A stretch of 64,000 nt of DNA from DASQFQ01 sp963802905 (GTDB taxonomy: Bacteria; Actinomycetota; Thermoleophilia; Solirubrobacterales; Solirubrobacteraceae), in the NCBI GenBank assembly GCA_963802905.1, contig CAWDKH010000004.1:248001-312000 (forward strand), given 5' to 3'. Positions 16,725 through 26,021 of this stretch are shown here, one piece after another; positions within the stretch are counted from its first letter, which is position 1; each line of letters opens with the position of its first letter. The notes beneath the pieces are model-generated. The model was not told the origin of the DNA and searched no databases. It saw only the letters and a list, made by a program, of their open reading frames with translations. A program made the position numbers and the translations under genes.

Positions 16725-18244
16725 ATGGCCTTCTACGTCACCACCCCCATCTACTACGTCAACGCCGCGCCCCACCTCGGGCACGCGTACACGACGATCG
16801 GCGCCGACATCCTCGCCCGCCACATGCGCCAGCGAGGCGAGGAGGTCTTCTTCCTCACCGGTACCGACGAGCACGGCGAGCCGGTCGCGCAGGCGGCCGA
16901 GCGCGAGGGCGTGACGCCCAAGGAGCTCGCGGACCGCAACGCCGCCCGCTTCCAGGACCTGATGCCGCGCATCAACGCGAGCATCGACTACTTCATCCGC
17001 ACCTCCGACCCGCGCCACGGCCAGCGGGTCCAGGAGGTCATGCAGCGCATCTACGACAACGGCCACGTCTACAAGGGCATGTACGAGGGCTGGTACTGCC
17101 CCCGCTGCGCGGACTTCAAGACCGACGCCGAGATGGGGCCGGACAACACCTGCCCGATCCACCGCATCCCGCTCGACCGCGAGCGCGAGGAGAACTGGTT
17201 CTTCCGCCTCTCCACCTTCCAGGAGCAGCTCGAGCAGCTCTACGACGGCCAGTCCGACTTCGTGCTCCCGAAGCGTGCGCTTCAACGAGGCGCGCTCGTT
17301 CATCGCCGGCGGGCTGCAGGACGTCTCCCTCAGCCGCGCCAAGCTCAACTGGGGCGTGCCGGTCCCGTGGGATCCCGAGCACGTCTTCTACGTCTGGTTC
17401 GACGCGCTCCTGAACTACTACACCGCGCTCTCCTTCGCCCACGACGGCAAGGACGAGACCAGCACGTTCTGGCCCGCCGACTTCCACGTCATCGGCAAGG
17501 ACATCCTCAAGTTCCACGCGGTCTTCTGGCCGGCGATGCTGCTCGCCGCCGACATCCCGCTGCCCGAGCATCTGTTCATCCACGGCTTCCTGCTGATGAA
17601 GGACGCGAGCGGCGAGGAGCACAAGATGTCCAAGTCGCTCGGCAACGTCCTCGACCCGTTCGAGGTCATGGACCAGTTCGGGACCGACGCGCTCCGCTAC
17701 TACTGCTTCCGCGAGGTCTCCTTCGGGCTCGACGGCTCGGTCTCGACGACCACGTTCGGCGAGCGCTACACGTCCGAGCTCGCCAACGAGTACGGCAACC
17801 TCGCCAGCCGCACGCTGAACATGATCGGCCGCTACTGCGACGGCGCGGTGCCCGACGGTCGACATCGACCCCGAGCTGCGCGGCGACTTCGACGGGCTGG
17901 CCGACGAGGTCGCGTCACTGCTCGACCGCGCCGAGATCACCCAGGCGCTCGACCGCATCTGGGCGCGCGTGCGGCGGCTCAACCGCTACGTCGAGGAGAA
18001 GGCGCCGTGGAAGCTGGCGAAGGATCCCGGCGCGGCCGCCGAGCTCCAGACCACGCTGCGCTCGCTCGCCGAGGGGCTGCGCGTGGTGACGGTGCTGCTC
18101 GCGCCCTACATGCCCGAGTCGACGGCCAAGCTGCTCGCCGCGCTCGGTGACGAGCGGATCGAGCTGAGCGCCGCGACGTTCGGCGACGGCCCCGGCGGCG
18201 GCTCGGTCGGCGAGCTCCCGCAGCTCTTCCCGAAGCCACAGTGA
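16725..18244 (+). CDS. metG: methionyl-tRNA synthetase (two frameshifts in this sequence)
   Basis: A class I synthetase that charges tRNA-Met, about 505 residues. The HIGH-type motif is YYVNAAPHLGHAYTTIG near residue 10. The zinc-knuckle region has CPRCADFKTDAEMG and CPIHRIPLDRE, and the KMSKS motif is EEHKMSKSLGNVLDPFEVM. The reading frame breaks near 17275 (PK then RFNEARSFIAGG) and near 17857 (PD then VDIDPELRGDFDGLADE). Each break is repaired by removing one base (the second is CGGTC for CGTC). The gene is essential and all motifs are intact, so these are most likely consensus errors. It heads a coupled operon; its stop overlaps the tatD GTG. Confidence 0.9.
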
Positions 18245-18991
18245 TCGACTCGCACACCCATCTCGACCACGGCCCCGCGCCCGAGGACGAGCTGGTGGCC
18301 GCGGCGCGCGACGCGGGGGTGAACCGGATCCTCACGATCGGGATGGACGAGGAGGGCAATCGCTCCGCGCTCGCCGCCGCCGAGCGCTTCGACGAGGTCT
18401 TCGCCGCCGTCGGTCGCCACCCCAACTCGGCCGAGGGCTTCGACGACGCCGCGGCGCAAGCGCTCGCCGAGCTCGCGCAGGCGCCGCTGTGCCGCGCGAT
18501 CGGGGAGACCGGCCTGGACTACTACCGCGACCGCGCGCCGCGCGAGGATCAGGAGCGCGCGTTCCTCGCCCAGATCGAGGTCGCCCGCGACGCCGGCAAG
18601 CCGCTCGTGATCCACACCCGCGCAGCGGAGGACGACACCGTCGCCACGCTCGCCACCCGCGCCCAGGGCGTCGAGGTCGTCATGCACTGCTTCTCGATGC
18701 CCGACCGGCTCGACGAGTGCCTCGAGCGCGGCTGGTGGATCTCGTTCGCCGGCAACGTCACCTATCCCGAAGTCGACCGAGCTCGCGGCCGCCGCCGAGC
18801 GCGTCCCGCTCGACCGCCTGCTGGTCGAGACCGACGCGCCGTACCTGACCCCGCAGGTCGTGCGCAAGCACCGCAACCAGAGCGCGTACGTCGTGCACAC
18901 CGCGCGCTTCATCGCCGAGCGCCGCGGCATCGCCTACGAGGAGCTGGAGCAGGCGGTCGAGGCGAACGCCGCGCGCCTGTTCGGCTGGTGA
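18241..18991 (+). CDS. tatD: TatD-family metal-dependent deoxyribonuclease (frameshifted in this sequence)
   Basis: It begins IDSHTHLDHGPAPEDELVAA with the HxH metal motif. FAAVGRHPNSAEGFDD, AIGETGLDYYRDRAPREDQE, PLVIHTRAAEDDTV and VVMHCFSMPDRLDECLER are the expected landmarks. The C-terminal part LLVETDAPYLTPQVVRKHRN, with its essential Asp, lies in another frame. One extra base near 18769 (CCCGAAGTC for CCCAAGTC) restores YPKSTELAAAAERVP. The family are metal-dependent 3'-5' exonucleases or DNA-repair nucleases. GTGA overlaps couple it to metG and rsmA. Confidence 0.9.
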
Positions 18992-19803
18992 GCGGCCTCC
19001 CGGCGCAGCCCAGCCTGCGCCGCATGAAGGCGTTCGGGATCCGCCCCAACCGCGACCTCGGGCAGAACTTCCTCATCGACTCGAACCTGCTCGACGTGAT
19101 CGGGCGCGAGGCGGCGCTCGATCCCGCGGACATAGTGCTCGAGGTCGGCGGCGGACTCGGCGTGCTGTCGGAGTACCTGGCCTCACGCGTGGCTCATGTC
19201 CATGTGGTCGAAGTGGACCGCAAGCTCGAGCCCGCCCTCCGCGACGCCCTGGACCCGCACCCGAACACGACGCTGCACTTCGCCGACGCCGTCCGGCTCG
19301 ACCTCGGCGCGCTCGACCCGGCGCCGACCAAGGTCGTCGCGAACCTGCCCTACGGCGTCGCGGCGACGGTGATCCTGCGCGTGGTCGAGGAGCTGCCGAG
19401 CGTCGAGACGCAGGTGGCGATGGTGCAGCGCGAGGTGGGCGAGCGGCTGGCCGCGAAGCCGGGCAGCCCCGCCTACGGCGCGCCGTCCGTGCTCGCCCAG
19501 CTCGCCTCCGAGGTGCGCGTGCTGCGGGCCGTGTCGCGGAACGTCTTCCACCCGGTGCCGAACGTCGACTCCGTCCTCGTCGGCCTGCGCCGTACCGGCC
19601 CGCCGCCCGACCCGGAGCTGCGGGCGCTGGTGTCCGCCGGCTTCGCGCATCGGAGGAAGGCGCTCCCCGGCTCGCTGGCGCTGGCGGGGATGGACCGCGC
19701 CCGGGCACGCGCGGCGCTGGAGGCGATCGGCCTGCGCGCGGACGCGCGGGCCGAGACGCTCGGGCCGGAGCAATGGCGCGCGTTGTACGAGGCCATGGCG
19801 TGA
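18988..19803 (+). CDS. rsmA: 16S rRNA dimethyladenosine transferase RsmA (KsgA)
   Basis: A 271-residue SAM-dependent rRNA methyltransferase that dimethylates two adjacent adenosines near the 3' end of 16S rRNA. Landmarks are GIRPNRDLGQNFLIDSNLLD, DIVLEVGGGLGVLSEYLASR (SAM loop), KVVANLPYGVAATVILRVVE (the NLPY catalytic motif) and ALVSAGFAHRRKALPGSLAL. GTG 18988 overlaps the tatD stop; ATG 19024 is an alternative start. GTGA overlap with ispE follows. Confidence 0.95.
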   Translation: MSGLPAQPSLRRMKAFGIRPNRDLGQNFLIDSNLLDVIGREAALDPADIVLEVGGGLGVLSEYLASRVAHVHVVEVDRKLEPALRDALDPHPNTTLHFADAVRLDLGALDPAPTKVVANLPYGVAATVILRVVEELPSVETQVAMVQREVGERLAAKPGSPAYGAPSVLAQLASEVRVLRAVSRNVFHPVPNVDSVLVGLRRTGPPPDPELRALVSAGFAHRRKALPGSLALAGMDRARARAALEAIGLRADARAETLGPEQWRALYEAMA

Positions 19804-20636
19804 CCCTTCGCGCTCGCGCCCCCGGCAAGGTCAACCTCTGCCTCTTCGTCGGCGAGCCGCGCGAGGACGGCCTGCACCCGCTCGTCTCCGTCGTGCAGGC
19901 GCTCTCGCTCGCCGACGAGCTGACGCTGGAGCCCGCCACCGGCGACACCGACGAGGTCGTCTGCCCGGGCGTCGAGGGCCCCAACCTCGCCGCCCGCGCG
20001 CTGCAGCTCTTCCGCGAGGCGACCGGCTGGGACGGCCCGCCGCAGCGGCTCACGATCGAGAAGCGCATTCCCGTCGCCGCCGGCATGGGCGGCGGCTCCT
20101 CCGACGCTGCCGCGGCGCTGCGGCTCGCGGCCCACGCCGCCGGCATCGCGATCCCGCCCGAGCTCGGGCCGAAGCTCGGCGCCGACGTCCCCAGCCTCAT
20201 CCGCCCGGGCCGCGTGCTGATGACCGGCGCGGGCGAGCACGTCGACCGGCTGCCCGCGACCGGGCCGCTCGGCGTGCTCGTGCTGCCGGTCGACGCCGCG
20301 CTCTCCACGCCCGACGTCTATCGCGAGGCCGACCGCCTCTGGCTCACGCGCTCGCACGCCGAGCTCGCGAAGCTCGACGCCCAGGTGCGGGCGGATCCCG
20401 GCGCGGTCCACAACGACCTCCAGGACGCGGCCCGCTCGCTGTGCCCCGCGATCGACGCGGCGCTCGACTTCGCGACCGCCGCCGGCGCCGACCATGCGCT
20501 CGTCTCAGGCTCCGGCCCCACCGTCGTCGGCCTCTTCAGCGACCCGGACGACGCGCGCGGAGCGGCCACCGGGTGGCCGCGCGCGTTCGCCGCCGAGCCC
20601 GTGGACGAGGAGTGGGCCCGGGTAACCCCCGCCTGA
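19800..20636 (+). CDS. ispE: 4-diphosphocytidyl-2-C-methyl-D-erythritol kinase IspE
   Basis: A 278-residue GHMP kinase of the non-mevalonate isoprenoid pathway, which phosphorylates CDP-methylerythritol. RARAPGKVNLCLFVGEPRED is the N-terminal lysine motif, PVAAGMGGGSSDAAAALRLA is the GHMP phosphate-binding loop, and SGSGPTVVGLFSD is motif 3. GTG 19800 overlaps the rsmA stop. Its position after rsmA is the standard actinobacterial order. Confidence 0.95.
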   Translation: MTLRARAPGKVNLCLFVGEPREDGLHPLVSVVQALSLADELTLEPATGDTDEVVCPGVEGPNLAARALQLFREATGWDGPPQRLTIEKRIPVAAGMGGGSSDAAAALRLAAHAAGIAIPPELGPKLGADVPSLIRPGRVLMTGAGEHVDRLPATGPLGVLVLPVDAALSTPDVYREADRLWLTRSHAELAKLDAQVRADPGAVHNDLQDAARSLCPAIDAALDFATAAGADHALVSGSGPTVVGLFSDPDDARGAATGWPRAFAAEPVDEEWARVTPA

Positions 20637-22123
20637 TGCATCCGTTCCCGCTCGCCGGCGCGGTCGGCCTCGCGATCTTCCTCGTCGTCCGCCGCCGCCA
20701 CCTCGGCAAGGTCGCGCTCGCGCTTGGCGTGCTCGCGGTGATCGCGCTCGCGCTGTGGGGCTTCGGCGTCGTCGAGCCGCCCAACCTCACCGGCCTGGTC
20801 GAGGACGTCGGCCAGCGCCTGGGCAAGTGGACCTACCTGCTCGTTGGGGCGCTCGCGTTTCTCGAGACGGGCGCGTTCGTTGGCCTGGTTGCGCCCGGCG
20901 AGAGCGCGATCCTCATTGGCGGCGTGGTCGCCGGCCAGGGCCAGATCTCGATCACGCTGCTGATCGGGATCGTCTGGGCCTGCGCCGTCGCGGGCGACCT
21001 CACCTCGTACACGCTCGGCCGCCGGCTCGGCCGTGACTTCCTCGTGCGCCACGGACCGCGGCTGAAGATCACCGAGCAGCGCCTGGAGTACGTCGAGGAC
21101 TTCTTCGACCGCCGCGGCGGCGTGACGATCCTGATTGGGCGCTTCATCGGGCTCGTGCGCGCGATCGCGCCGTTCATCGCCGGCGCGTCGCGGATGGAGC
21201 TGCGCAAGTTCCTCCCCTACGACGTGCTGGGCGCGGGTCTGTGGTCGACGCTGTTCTGCCTGCTCGGCTACTTCTTCTGGCAGTCGCTCGACAAGGTCGA
21301 GGCCTACATCGGGCGCGGCGCCGCCGCGTTCAGCGGGCTCGTCGCGGTCGGCGTCGTCGTCTGGTTCATCCTCAAGCTCCGGCGCGATCAGGCGTTCCGC
21401 GCGAAGGTCCAGAGCCAGCTCGACGGTAACCCGATGTACCGGCGGGCGCGCAAGCCGCTGTTCTTCGTCGCCGACCACGCGACGTTCGGGCTCGAGCTGA
21501 CCACGCTGCTCGCGCTCGCCGCGGTCGGCAGCTACGTGTTCTTCGGGCTCGCCGCGCTGCTCGGCGCGGAGGAGCCGACCGCGCCGTTCGACGCCGTGGC
21601 GTTCGACGTCCTCGGCAGGCTCTACACCGACACTGCCGGCGACGTCATCCGGGTCCTCACCCACGCCGGCTCGTATCCGGTCACCGGGCTGCTCGTGATC
21701 GCCACCGCCGCCTGGGCCGCGAGGCACCAGCGCGCCCGCGAGGGCATCGCGCTCGTGGTCGCGCACCTGCTCACCTTCGTGGCGGTCCACCTCGCCAAGG
21801 ACTCGGAGGCGCGGCCGCGCCCCAGCGGCGCCCACTCCGACACGACCGGGCTCTCCTATCCCTCCGGCCATTCCGCTTACGCGATCGCGTGGGTCGCCTG
21901 CGCGATCGTGCTGGCGCGCGGCGGTCACCGCTGGTCGACGCGCTTCGCGATCGTGACGATCGCGATCGCGATCGCCGCCGCCATCGGCGCCAGCCGCATC
22001 TACCTGCGGGCCCACTACCTCTCGGACGTCCTCGGCGGCCTCGCGCTCGGCACCGCGATCTACGCGCTCGTCGGCGTCGTCGTGCTCGTCATCGGGGCGG
22101 TGCGTAACACTGGAGGGAGATGA
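20636..22123 (+). CDS. DedA-PAP2 fusion membrane protein
   Basis: A 495-residue membrane protein made of two families. Residues about 50-250 are a DedA/SNARE-associated domain, with GALAFLETGAFVGLVAPGES, AGDLTSYTLGRRLGRDFL and GGVTILIGRFIGLVRAIAPF. Residues about 330-490 are a PAP2 phosphatase with its three signature blocks: KDSEARPRPS, SYPSGHSAYAIAW, and SRIYLRAHYLSDVLGGLALG. DedA proteins of the UptA type recycle undecaprenyl phosphate across the membrane, and PAP2 enzymes dephosphorylate undecaprenyl pyrophosphate. One chain could therefore do both steps (inference). It follows ispE, which makes isoprenoid precursors. Confidence 0.85.
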   Translation: MHPFPLAGAVGLAIFLVVRRRHLGKVALALGVLAVIALALWGFGVVEPPNLTGLVEDVGQRLGKWTYLLVGALAFLETGAFVGLVAPGESAILIGGVVAGQGQISITLLIGIVWACAVAGDLTSYTLGRRLGRDFLVRHGPRLKITEQRLEYVEDFFDRRGGVTILIGRFIGLVRAIAPFIAGASRMELRKFLPYDVLGAGLWSTLFCLLGYFFWQSLDKVEAYIGRGAAAFSGLVAVGVVVWFILKLRRDQAFRAKVQSQLDGNPMYRRARKPLFFVADHATFGLELTTLLALAAVGSYVFFGLAALLGAEEPTAPFDAVAFDVLGRLYTDTAGDVIRVLTHAGSYPVTGLLVIATAAWAARHQRAREGIALVVAHLLTFVAVHLAKDSEARPRPSGAHSDTTGLSYPSGHSAYAIAWVACAIVLARGGHRWSTRFAIVTIAIAIAAAIGASRIYLRAHYLSDVLGGLALGTAIYALVGVVVLVIGAVRNTGGR

Positions 22124-22338
22124 GCAACGACACGCTCACCTATGTCATCGCCGGAACCGCCGCCGGGATCTCCGTGATCGCCTGGGCCATCCTCGTGCTC
22201 GTGCCGGCCTGGACGTCGTACTCCCGCGTGTGGGAGCGGATCGTGGCGGCCTTCCTGAGCCTCTACATCCTTGCGGCGTTTGGGCTCGCAGGCACCGGGC
22301 TCGGCGCCGCGATCCTCTGGTACTACGACGAGATCTAG
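22120..22338 (+). CDS. small two-helix membrane protein
   Basis: A 72-residue protein with two hydrophobic segments (TYVIAGTAAGISVIAWAILV and AAFLSLYILAAFGLAGTGLG) and a short acidic end (YYDEI). Its ATG overlaps the DedA-PAP2 stop by four bases. I do not recognise a family. A small partner of the fusion protein is possible. Its TAG stop is the start of repeat copy B. Confidence 0.6.
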   Translation: MSNDTLTYVIAGTAAGISVIAWAILVLVPAWTSYSRVWERIVAAFLSLYILAAFGLAGTGLGAAILWYYDEI

Positions 22339-22400
22339 GGGAACGCTGGCCCTGGGGGCCAGGTTCCCTTGCGGGTATTCGCCCAGAGGGCGAAACCCGC
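22338..22400 (+). repeat. twin-hairpin dispersed repeat, copy B
   Basis: Same architecture as copy A, and again begins at the TAG stop of the preceding gene. The first hairpin keeps its 6+7-bp stem but has a TGG loop instead of AGA. The spacer between the hairpins is TTG, where copy A has TCT. Confidence 0.9.
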
Positions 22401-22439
22401 GGTCCGGTCCGGCCCGGAACCCGCGGGGGGGTGCGGCCC

Positions 22440-22445
22440 TAGACT
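22440..22445 (+). promoter_or_regulatory. -10 hexamer TAGACT, predicted leaderless PucR gene
   Basis: TAGACT ends 8 nt before the ATG at 22453, with no room for a ribosome-binding site between a transcription start and the ATG. A GC-rich stretch with a run of seven G (22423-22430) lies just upstream. Confidence 0.45.
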
Positions 22446-22452
22446 TAACGAG

Positions 22453-23715
22453 ATGTCCCAGCCGGCCCGCCAGGTGGCGGCCGCGCCGGACCTCGGCTCT
22501 CTCGACGCCATCACGCAGGCGGTCGAGGGCGGTCTCGGACTCCCCGAGGTCGTGCGCGCCGCGGCTCGCGCGCTGGATGCCTCCTTGATCCTGATCGATC
22601 GCTCGAGCGGCGTGCTCGCGGTCGCCGCGCGCTCGAGCGCCGACGAGCGCTCGCTGATGGCCGACTCCCCGGGCGTCACGACGCACGAGCTGCGCGTCGG
22701 CGACAACGTCGTCGGCCGCCTGCGCCTGCGCGGGCGCTCCGGCGAGGAGCCGCCCATCGCGCTCCTCCGCGTGGTCACGACGCTGATCGCCTCCGAGGTC
22801 GAGCGCCTGCGCGCGCCCGAGCGCGCCTCCGAGGCCGCCCAGGGCGCGTTCCTGCGCGCCGTCCTCCGCCGCGACGTCACCGACCGCGGCGACCTCGTCG
22901 CCCGCGGAGAAGAGCTCGGCATCGACCTCAGCCACGGCGGCGCCGTGATCGTCGTCCGCGCCCACCACCTCGCGCCGAGCGAGGACGACTGGCGCGCGCG
23001 GGTGCTCGCCGCCGCCGAGCGCGCCGCCCGCACGAGCGCGCCCGGCTCGCTCGCCGCGGTGATCGCCTCGCCGGTCGAGAGCGCCGGCCAGGTCGTCGTG
23101 CTCACGCCGGAGGCCGAGGAGGACGGCGTCCGCCGCGTCGCCGAGACGATCGCGCGCGAGCTCCAGAGCTCGCTGCACGGCTTCACGTTCGCGGTCGGCC
23201 ACTCGCGCGTCGCCCACGACCCGGTCGACCTCTACCGCGCCGGCAACGAGGCGCTGCTGGCCGCCAACGTCGCCGAGACGCGGCCCGCCCACATCGACGA
23301 CCCGCTCCAGGTGCTCGCGTTCGAGGACACCGGCGCCTACCGCCTGCTGCTCCCCGCCATGAGCGAGGACCCCGCCGAGCTCCAGCGCTTCTACACCGAG
23401 ACGGTCCAGCCGCTCGTCGCCTACGACGCGCAGTACGACACCGACCTCGTGCAGACGCTCGAGACGTTCCTCGAGTGCGACGGCAACGTCGCCGGGACCG
23501 CCTCGAAGCTCTACACCCACCGCCACACGGTCCGCTACCGGCTCGAGCGCGTGCGCGACCTCTCCGGGCTCGACGTCGGCTCGACCGACGGCCGCGAGCG
23601 CCTCGGCCTCGGGCTGAAGGCGATGCGCGTGCTCGGCATCGCCTCGCCGCAGGGCCCCGCGAGCGAGGCGGGCGCCGGCGCCGGCCGCGTGCGCCGCGGC
23701 GCCAAGGACCGCTAG
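22453..23715 (+). CDS. PucR-family transcriptional regulator
   Basis: A 420-residue protein. The N-terminal part is a GAF-like or PucR N-terminal sensor (LPEVVRAAARALDASLILID onward). A GGDEF-like middle segment follows. The C-terminal helix-turn-helix is LVQTLETFLECDGNVAGTAS then KLYTHRHTVRYRLERVRDLS, the diagnostic PucR HTH_30 pattern (about residues 335-375). PucR regulators usually control purine or other nitrogen catabolism and respond to small ligands. The Ala/Gly-rich C-terminal tail is probably disordered. No target is obvious nearby. Confidence 0.85.
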   Translation: MSQPARQVAAAPDLGSLDAITQAVEGGLGLPEVVRAAARALDASLILIDRSSGVLAVAARSSADERSLMADSPGVTTHELRVGDNVVGRLRLRGRSGEEPPIALLRVVTTLIASEVERLRAPERASEAAQGAFLRAVLRRDVTDRGDLVARGEELGIDLSHGGAVIVVRAHHLAPSEDDWRARVLAAAERAARTSAPGSLAAVIASPVESAGQVVVLTPEAEEDGVRRVAETIARELQSSLHGFTFAVGHSRVAHDPVDLYRAGNEALLAANVAETRPAHIDDPLQVLAFEDTGAYRLLLPAMSEDPAELQRFYTETVQPLVAYDAQYDTDLVQTLETFLECDGNVAGTASKLYTHRHTVRYRLERVRDLSGLDVGSTDGRERLGLGLKAMRVLGIASPQGPASEAGAGAGRVRRGAKDR

Positions 23716-24104
23716 GGCCTCCGCCCGAGCAGGTCCCAGCGGTTGCCGTAGAGATCCTCGAACACCGCGACCGTGCCATACGGCTCCTCGCGCGGGGCCT
23801 CCGCGAAGCGCACGCCGGCGGCGCGCATCCGCTCGTAGGTCGCGGCGAAGTCGTCGGTCTCCAGGAACAGCGCCACCCGGCCGCCGGTCTGGTCGCCGAC
23901 GCGCGAGCGCTGGTCGTCCGTCGCCGCGCGGGCGAGCAGGAGGGCGGTCCCGCCGCCTCCGGCCGGTGCAACGACGACCCAGCGCTTGTCATCGCCGAGC
24001 GGCGTGTCCTCGCGCAGCTCGAAGCCGAGCGCGTCGACGAAGAAGCGCAGCGCCTCGTCGTACTCGCGGACGACGAGTGTCACGAGGCCGATTCGCGAGC
24101 CCAT
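23712..24104 (-). CDS. VOC-family protein
   Basis: A 130-residue VOC-fold protein: RIGLVTLVVREYDEALRFFV, then ALGFELREDTPLGDDKRWVV, ALLLARAATDDQRSRVGDQT, GRVALFLETDDFAATYERMR and VAVFEDLYGNRWDLLG. The final EDLYGNRWDL is the usual metal-bearing C-terminal strand. The substrate is unknown. It converges on the PucR gene with overlapping stops. Confidence 0.85.
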   Translation of the reverse strand: MGSRIGLVTLVVREYDEALRFFVDALGFELREDTPLGDDKRWVVVAPAGGGGTALLLARAATDDQRSRVGDQTGGRVALFLETDDFAATYERMRAAGVRFAEAPREEPYGTVAVFEDLYGNRWDLLGRRP

Positions 24105-24111
24105 CGCGCGG

Positions 24112-24117
24112 AGCGTA
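24112..24117 (-). promoter_or_regulatory. -10 hexamer TACGCT for the VOC gene
   Basis: On the minus strand TACGCT ends 8 nt before the ATG starting at 24104, matching the leaderless pattern. Confidence 0.45.
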
Positions 24118-24156
24118 CGCACAGAGCCGACGCCGGGCGCGTGGTACGAATGCCCG

Positions 24157-25326
24157 GTGTCCTGGACCGCCGATCTGGACCCGCGACTGGCCGACATGGC
24201 CGAGCAGCTCGAGACGACCGGCGGCGCCGCGGAGATCTACGACACGGAGTGGCGGCTCGTCTACCTGACGAGCCAGTTCCGCTTCTTCGCGGGCGACAAG
24301 TCGCTGGAGGAGCTCGGCGTCGGCCGCCACGCAGTGTCGATCCGCGCCGCCGAGCTGCACGGGATGGTGCCGGACGAGGTCGAGCTGCGCTGGCTGCGGG
24401 CGAACATCCCGCTGATGGCGCACGACACGCCGGGCGGCGCCGACGCGATCCGCGCGATGCTGCCCGACGAGGCGGCGCGGGACCTCGGCCCGCTCGAGCC
24501 GCGCGAGCCGCAGACGCTGTGGTGGGGCGAGCTCACCTACCTCCAGCCCGGGCTCCCGCCGGCCCAGACCCGCTACCTGACGTTCGCCCTCGTCGAGCCT
24601 GACGGCGAGCGGATCGGCTGGGCGAACTTCTACCTCCCGGCGGCCCCGGCGAGCATCGTCTCGCTGATCACCCGCGGCAACCAGGGCATGTTCGCCCGGA
24701 TGGCGGAGCTGCTGCAGCCGGCCCGCCACGAGACGGCGATCCTGTTCGCCGACATCCAGGCCTCGAGCTCACTCGCGCGCCACCTCTCCTCACAGCGCTG
24801 GTTCGAGCTGATCCGCGACTTCCTGACCGAGGCCGACCAGGCGGCGATCCGCCGCACCGGGATCGTCGGCCAGCACGCCGGCGACGGGATGACCGCGTTC
24901 TTCCTCGCCGAGCACGCGGGCTCGCGCGCCGCGGCGTGCGCGGCGGCGCTCGAGGCCGGCCGCGAGATCGTCAACTGGCGCCCGCCGGGGATGGAGCGCG
25001 GCGAGCTGAGGATCAACGCCGGCGCGCACTGGGGCGGCGCGCTCTACCTCGGCCAGGTGATCACCGGCGGGCGGCTCGAGGTGACCGCGCTCGGCGACGA
25101 GGTGAACGAGTGCGCGCGCATCCAGCAGAGCGCGCGCGACGGCGCGCTGCTCGCCTCCAAGCCGCTGGTCGAGCGCCTCGACCCCGAGCACGCGGAGGCG
25201 TTCGGGCTCGACCCGCTGACGATCATGTACCGCACGGTCGGCGAGATCCCCGGCGTGACGCCGAAGGCGGTGCGCGACGCGGGCGGGATCCCGGTCGTGA
25301 CGGTCCCGCGTCAGCCCGCGAGGTAG
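24157..25326 (+). CDS. class III adenylate/guanylate cyclase with PAS-like input domain
   Basis: A 389-residue protein starting at GTG 24157. Residues about 20-190 resemble a PAS sensor (AAEIYDTEWRLVYLTSQFRF). The cyclase homology domain follows with ILFADIQASSSLARHLSSQR (first metal Asp), GQHAGDGMTAFFLAEHAG (second metal Asp) and TALGDEVNECARIQQSARDG (the Thr, Asn and Arg of the nucleotide site). All metal and transition-state residues I can check are present, so it should make a cyclic nucleotide. It is soluble. Its last 16 bases overlap the convergent lipoprotein gene. Confidence 0.8.
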   Translation: MSWTADLDPRLADMAEQLETTGGAAEIYDTEWRLVYLTSQFRFFAGDKSLEELGVGRHAVSIRAAELHGMVPDEVELRWLRANIPLMAHDTPGGADAIRAMLPDEAARDLGPLEPREPQTLWWGELTYLQPGLPPAQTRYLTFALVEPDGERIGWANFYLPAAPASIVSLITRGNQGMFARMAELLQPARHETAILFADIQASSSLARHLSSQRWFELIRDFLTEADQAAIRRTGIVGQHAGDGMTAFFLAEHAGSRAAACAAALEAGREIVNWRPPGMERGELRINAGAHWGGALYLGQVITGGRLEVTALGDEVNECARIQQSARDGALLASKPLVERLDPEHAEAFGLDPLTIMYRTVGEIPGVTPKAVRDAGGIPVVTVPRQPAR

Positions 25327-26021
25327 AGCGCGAAGTTGTCGAACTTGCCGACGCCGTCGCGGGCGAGCAGCCCGACGTGCGCCGTGCTGCCGGGATCGAC
25401 GCTCTTGCGATCGGTCACGTAGCCGAACGGCGTGGCGTTGATCGCGTAGATCAGCGTCACCGGCTGACCGGGCGCGCCGGTGCCGCAGCCGAGCCGCAGC
25501 AGCGTCGGCTTGCCGCGGTCGCTGCGCTCGTTCGGGGTCAGGCGGTGCTGCTTGATCACGCGCACCTTGCCTCCGTCGAGCCGCAGGAGCTGGACCTTCG
25601 CGTCGTTGCCGACCAGCAGCCCGTATCCGGTGCCGCCGTTCGCGGACGCGCGGCACAGCAGGCCCGCGGCGCCGCGCTTGGGCAACTGGGTCGTGACCTC
25701 GGAGAGCGTGCCGCGCGTCGCGGGCACGACCTTCTGCGGCGCGAGCACGGCCGCCGAGCCGCGCGCGGGCAGGATGAAGGCGCCCTCGCGGTAGCCGTCG
25801 CGCGGCCAGCCCGAGCCGGGCCTCGAGAACTTCTCGACCACCTGCGGGCGGGACGGGAACTCGCCGGCCGCCGGGTCCGGCGTCACGGTCGCCTTCGGGG
25901 CCGTGGTGCTCGCGTCCGGGGTCGCCTCGCCGCCGCCGTCGCTTCCGCACCCGCCGAGGGCGGACGCCAGGGCGGCGAGCGTGACGAAGCGGGCGAGCAT
26001 CGTGTGGCGTATACCCGTCAT
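25311..26021 (-). CDS. predicted lipoprotein
   Basis: A 236-residue protein with a signal peptide and lipobox LASALGGCGSDGGGE at about residue 24, so the mature protein should be membrane-tethered outside the cell. A short Thr/Ala-rich linker follows, then a beta-rich domain (about residues 60-235) containing RASANGGTGYGLLVGNDAK and IYAINATPFGYVTDRKS. Its fold suggests a ligand- or glycan-binding lectin-like domain, but I do not recognise a family. Its ATG overlaps the stop of the pilin-like gene upstream on the same strand, so the two are co-expressed. Confidence 0.65.
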   Translation of the reverse strand: MTGIRHTMLARFVTLAALASALGGCGSDGGGEATPDASTTAPKATVTPDPAAGEFPSRPQVVEKFSRPGSGWPRDGYREGAFILPARGSAAVLAPQKVVPATRGTLSEVTTQLPKRGAAGLLCRASANGGTGYGLLVGNDAKVQLLRLDGGKVRVIKQHRLTPNERSDRGKPTLLRLGCGTGAPGQPVTLIYAINATPFGYVTDRKSVDPGSTAHVGLLARDGVGKFDNFALYLAG

